Source: a virus
Reading direction: 5' to 3' (one strand)
Length of the DNA: 24,852 bases
Virus record (IMG/VR): IMGVR_UViG_3300034122_000081
Location: 1-24,852 of that record
The position numbers and the translations under genes were made by a program. Every line of letters starts with the position of its first letter. Positions within the stretch are counted from its first letter, which is position 1. Positions 22,135 through 24,852 of this stretch are shown here, in pieces. Under the pieces are notes generated by a model that was not told where the DNA came from, ran no database searches, and saw only the letters and a program-made list of their open reading frames with translations.

Positions 22135-24434
22135 ACTTTCTTGAATTTTTAACGTCCTTGGCTCCCGAAGGCGAGACGGCGCTGATCGTGCGTCAGAAGC
22201 CCCAATTAAAAGATGGGCAGATGCAATTCTTCCCAGACGGCGCGATCAAATGCACATGGCCGGCCATGTTGCCGACCGCCAAGATTAAGTCCGAATGGGC
22301 GATCTATGGCAACACCGCCAGCTTTATTGTCGACCGCTTCAAAGACGGCTATCCAAGCGCCAGCGTGGCTCATTGCGAGTATGTGTTGGTGATGGTGTTG
22401 GACGACGTGGGCGACCCTGAGAAGGCGCCTAACATTCCGACCCTAGACCCCACTTGGAAAATAGAAACGTCGCCTGGTTCTTTTCAATGGGGCTATGCTT
22501 TTGTCGAGCAGCCCACCAAGGCCGATTTTGCCGCCGCCATCAAAGCAATTGCCGACGCGGGTTATACCGACAAGGGCGCGGTCAACGCCGTGCGCAATTT
22601 TCGCCTGCCCGGTTCGATCAACTTAAAGCCCGGCCGTGATAACTTTGCGGCCAAGCTGGTGGCATTTAACCCTGAACGTGATTTTACTTTAGACCAAATC
22701 TGCACCGCTCTGAACGTGACGCCCGCGCCCGCTGAGTCGGTTGGTGTGCGTCCGATCCGATTGTCAGATGACGGCGCCGATGATGTCATGGCATGGCTTA
22801 GTGGCCATGGCGCGCTACTGTCACGCCCCAACAATGAAGGCTGGGCTGGCGTGATCTGCCCCAACAACGCCGAGCATACCGATGGCAACCCCGAAGGCCG
22901 CTACATGCCGGCCAACCGCGCCTACCGTTGCCTGCACAGCCATTGCATCGAATTTGACTCTAATGCGTTTCTCAAGTGGGTCGCTGACAATGGCGGCCCT
23001 AAGCATGCCCCTGGCTTACGTGATGAGCTACTGACCTTGGCCATGGATCAAGCCCTGTCTAAAATCAAGCCAACCGAAGCATTCCCCGACGCGGCGGCGG
23101 CCATCATCGCCGAGGTCGAACGCAAAGAACTGGGCCGCGTTGAGAAGGCGCAGTGGTACGGCCGTTTTGCCTACATTCAAGACGACGAATCTTATTTTGA
23201 CATGCAAGACCGGCGGGAAATTTCCCGCAGCACTTTTAACGCTTTGTACCGTCACATATCTTGCAATTCAATCCATGGCAAGCGCCCCAAGGTCGAGGCG
23301 TCAATTTGCTTTGATGAGAACCGCCAGGAATACGGCGCCAAAGCGCTTGTGGGGATCACTTACGCCGCCGGCGAATCGGTCATTGTGGCCCGTGATGGAG
23401 ATCTGTACGGTAACCGCTGGCGCGACGCTCGGCCGCCAGTGGCCGCCGGTGACATTGGTTTGTGGATGGACCACTGCAAAACCCTTGTGCCCGATCAGCG
23501 CGAACTAGATCACATTTTGAATGTGATGGCCTTCAAAATCCAATTCCCCGGCATCAAGATCAATCATGCCGTGTTGCATGGCGGCGACCAGGGGTCGGGG
23601 AAAGATACCATGTGGGCGCCGTTCATTTGGGCCGTGTGCGGCCCCCACCTTAAAAACCGTGGCCTGCTGGATAATGACACAATGAGCAGCCAATTTGGTT
23701 ATGCTCTCGAATCTGAAATTTTGATTTTGAATGAGTTGAAAGAACCGGACGCCAAAGAGCGCCGAGCGCTGGCCAACAAATTAAAGCCCATTATTGCCGC
23801 GCCGCCTGAAATGCTGACAGTGAACCGCAAGGGCCTGCACCCCTACCAGATGGCGAACCGCGTGTTCGTGCTGGCCTTTTCCAATGACCCCGTGCCGATT
23901 AGCCTAGATTCGCAAGACCGCCGGTGGATGTGCATTTGGTCGCATGCGCCGCGCATGACCACCGACGCCGCCGCCCGTATGTGGGCCTGGTACAAAGCCG
24001 GAGGGCTTGCGGCCGTGGGCGCCTGGCTGCATGCCCGCGACGTCTCCGCGTTTAACCCTGGCGCTGCGCCCATGATGACCGAGTTTAAATTAAACCTTGT
24101 CGAGCATGGAATGAGCATGGCCGAATCGTATCTTGTCGAATTGATGCGCGGGCGCCTGGGCGAATTTTCAAAGGGCGTGGTGGCATCTCCCTTCCATGCA
24201 TTGTGTGACCGCGTGGCTGGCGCCGCTCCGGCCGGTGTGAAGGTCCCCCAGCCGGCGCTATTGCATGCGCTTAAAGAGGCTGGCTGGGTCGATCTTGGCC
24301 GCGTTGCGTCCGGTGACTTCCAAAGTAAAAAACATATGTTTTGTGCGCCAGAGATGGCCGGCCGGCCAAAGTCAGAGCTGCGCCGCATGGTCGAGGATAT
24401 ACCGGCGCCCCTGGCTGTGCGCTTGGTGAAGTAA
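22131..24434 (+). CDS. Primase-helicase: AEP-like N-terminus and SF3-type ATPase (DUF5906)
   Basis: A 767-residue protein likely to open and prime DNA for the polymerase encoded upstream. The N-terminal 230 residues resemble archaeo-eukaryotic-type (RepB-like) primases: VLVMVLDDVGD (Asp91, Asp92), then ETSPGSFQWGYAFVEQ and AVRNFRLPGSINLKPGR. Residues about 250-285 include CPNNAEHTDGN, followed by YRCLHSHC, a possible zinc-binding site. The C-terminal half is an SF3-type ATPase: Walker A GGDQGSGKDT (484-493, Lys491), acidic ILILNELKEPDAKERRAL, then LTVNRKG and ANRVFVLAFSNDPVPI with DRRW after it. This matches phage DUF5906 helicases. No separate helicase loader is visible. Confidence 0.85.
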   Translation: MNFLEFLTSLAPEGETALIVRQKPQLKDGQMQFFPDGAIKCTWPAMLPTAKIKSEWAIYGNTASFIVDRFKDGYPSASVAHCEYVLVMVLDDVGDPEKAPNIPTLDPTWKIETSPGSFQWGYAFVEQPTKADFAAAIKAIADAGYTDKGAVNAVRNFRLPGSINLKPGRDNFAAKLVAFNPERDFTLDQICTALNVTPAPAESVGVRPIRLSDDGADDVMAWLSGHGALLSRPNNEGWAGVICPNNAEHTDGNPEGRYMPANRAYRCLHSHCIEFDSNAFLKWVADNGGPKHAPGLRDELLTLAMDQALSKIKPTEAFPDAAAAIIAEVERKELGRVEKAQWYGRFAYIQDDESYFDMQDRREISRSTFNALYRHISCNSIHGKRPKVEASICFDENRQEYGAKALVGITYAAGESVIVARDGDLYGNRWRDARPPVAAGDIGLWMDHCKTLVPDQRELDHILNVMAFKIQFPGIKINHAVLHGGDQGSGKDTMWAPFIWAVCGPHLKNRGLLDNDTMSSQFGYALESEILILNELKEPDAKERRALANKLKPIIAAPPEMLTVNRKGLHPYQMANRVFVLAFSNDPVPISLDSQDRRWMCIWSHAPRMTTDAAARMWAWYKAGGLAAVGAWLHARDVSAFNPGAAPMMTEFKLNLVEHGMSMAESYLVELMRGRLGEFSKGVVASPFHALCDRVAGAAPAGVKVPQPALLHALKEAGWVDLGRVASGDFQSKKHMFCAPEMAGRPKSELRRMVEDIPAPLAVRLVK

Positions 24435-24462
24435 ACAATGCCGCCGCCTACGGCGTCGACAT

Positions 24463-24491
24463 AAAAAAAGGCCCCTAGCGATAGGGGCCTT
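24463..24491. terminator. Bidirectional rho-independent terminator
   Basis: A perfect ten-pair stem, AAGGCCCCTA with TAGGGGCCTT, encloses a GCGA loop. It is preceded by a run of A's (24463-24469), so on the - strand it is followed by seven T's, which makes it a strong terminator for the leftward genes. For the rightward operon the T-run is weak (TTGTG), but the stem should still stop most RNA. A smaller CGCCG/CGGCG stem lies at 24442-24455. Confidence 0.85.
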
Positions 24492-24507
24492 GTGAGGTAG
24501 GCAACTG

Positions 24508-24570
24508 CTACAGGTCAAGCAAAACGGCCAGCAGCGCCGCCAGTATAACCGCGATCAATAAATAAGTCAT
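24508..24570 (-). CDS. 20-residue membrane peptide
   Basis: A short gene coding for MTYLLIAVILAALLAVLLDL, almost purely hydrophobic, with an Asp near the end. The ATG overlaps the stop of the upstream 71-residue gene by one base (TGATG), a strong sign of translational coupling. The stop is 17 bases before the terminator stem, so it is the last gene of the leftward unit. Such peptides can act in membranes as toxins, regulators or antiholins; which applies here is not known. There is no other ribosome binding site of its own to support it. Confidence 0.55.
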   Translation of the reverse strand: MTYLLIAVILAALLAVLLDL

Positions 24571-24785
24571 CAATAGGCGCTCCGCATCGCTTCCATGGCG
24601 CCTCGGCCCATAAGCCGGCGCGCTTCGGGGCCTTCGGCCAGGGCCATTTTGTATTCATGCTCCGATACCTGGCCGCGCTCGAATCTATAACCTAGGTCCA
24701 CATAATAATGGTCGGCGTAAGTGAGCGGCGCCCAGGGCGCGATTATTTCCCGCATGAGCGGGTGTAGATTATCCTTCGTTTTCAT
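24570..24785 (-). CDS. Small hypothetical protein (71 residues)
   Basis: A mixed-charge helical protein starting MKTKDNLHPLMREIIAPWAP and containing LGYRFERGQVSEHEYKMALA, then basic residues and an end with GAMEAMRSAY. GGAGAC (complement of 24793-24798) lies 7 bases before the ATG. No family is recognised. It lies between a partial gene upstream (overlapping by 17 bases) and the membrane peptide downstream, so all three are read from one leftward RNA that enters from the right. Confidence 0.65.
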   Translation of the reverse strand: MKTKDNLHPLMREIIAPWAPLTYADHYYVDLGYRFERGQVSEHEYKMALAEGPEARRLMGRGAMEAMRSAY

Positions 24786-24852
24786 ATGTATCGTCTCCGG
24801 TGTAAGTGGCCGCTGGGGCCGTGTTTAAATTTTCATAGAAGCCAGTCAACGT
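24769..24852 (-). CDS. C-terminal end of a leftward gene (partial)
   Basis: The - strand frame is open from the window edge to a TAA at 24769-24771, giving a 27-residue end that reads FYENLNTAPAATYTGDDTYE and two more codons. It overlaps the start of the 71-residue gene, as other junctions do here. The acidic, Thr/Tyr-rich end fits a real protein, but the length is too short to be sure. Confidence 0.3.
   Translation of the reverse strand, partial: TLTGFYENLNTAPAATYTGDDTYENEG

Noticed and set aside
23843-24388. A 181-codon - strand frame opposite the primase-helicase gene
   Set aside because: It mirrors strongly conserved DUF5906 sequence, is Ser/Arg-rich and has no supporting start signal.
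1-24852. CRISPR array, tRNA genes, integrase or attachment site
   Set aside because: No regularly spaced repeats, cloverleaf sequences or recombinase motifs were noticed by eye on either strand. Only software can exclude them fully.

Overview
This window looks like part of a tailed-phage genome or prophage. The virion genes are of the short-tailed, P22-like type: a P22-type coat protein, a scaffold-like protein, gp4-like and gp10-like head-to-tail proteins, and three large Ala/Gly-rich proteins placed like ejection proteins. Packing is very tight, with ATGA, TGATG, TAATG and GTGA start/stop overlaps at most junctions and AGGAG/AAGGA ribosome binding sites, as expected for a phage of Gram-negative bacteria. 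The host cannot be read from the sequence. Gene content and base composition would suit a freshwater betaproteobacterial phage, but that is only a guess. No integrase, repressor, tRNA, CRISPR array or reverse transcriptase is seen. Terminase and portal genes are absent and may lie to the left.

Region 1 (about 1-14929, + strand) is the late module. In order it holds the end of an unknown gene, a small cupin protein, a tailspike/fibre-like protein, a scaffold, the coat protein, two small beta-rich structural proteins, a 69-residue protein, gp4-like and gp10-like connector proteins, a fibre-like protein, a cupin-SET fusion, three putative ejection proteins, and a lysis cassette (three small membrane proteins, a 3TM holin and a GH24 lysozyme). 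GC-rich hairpins follow the coat gene and each of the next two genes, and a double hairpin sits in the leader of the scaffold gene. These suggest that expression in the capsid block is graded after transcription starts.

Region 2 (about 14876-18294, - strand) is a divergent operon. It runs from an upstream 53-residue protein through a VRR-NUC nuclease and an SNF2-type helicase to a tail of small overlapping genes, including a GTG-start gene, a TTG-start gene, a zinc-ribbon protein and a ribbon-helix-helix-like protein. It ends in a 54-base convergent overlap with the lysozyme gene.

Region 3 (18294-18394) is a divergent promoter region. Two sigma70-like promoters point in opposite directions and share part of their -35 elements.

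Region 4 (18394-24434, + strand) is the replication operon: a DUF2800 RecB-like nuclease, an unassigned 218-residue protein, a family A DNA polymerase with a proofreading domain, and a primase/SF3-type helicase. A bidirectional terminator closes it.

Region 5 (24508-24852, - strand) is the end of another leftward operon, with a 20-residue membrane peptide, a 71-residue protein and the end of a third gene.

The most unusual element is the protein at 7236-8090. It joins a cupin-like domain to a compact SET (protein lysine methyltransferase-like) domain and sits among the virion genes.
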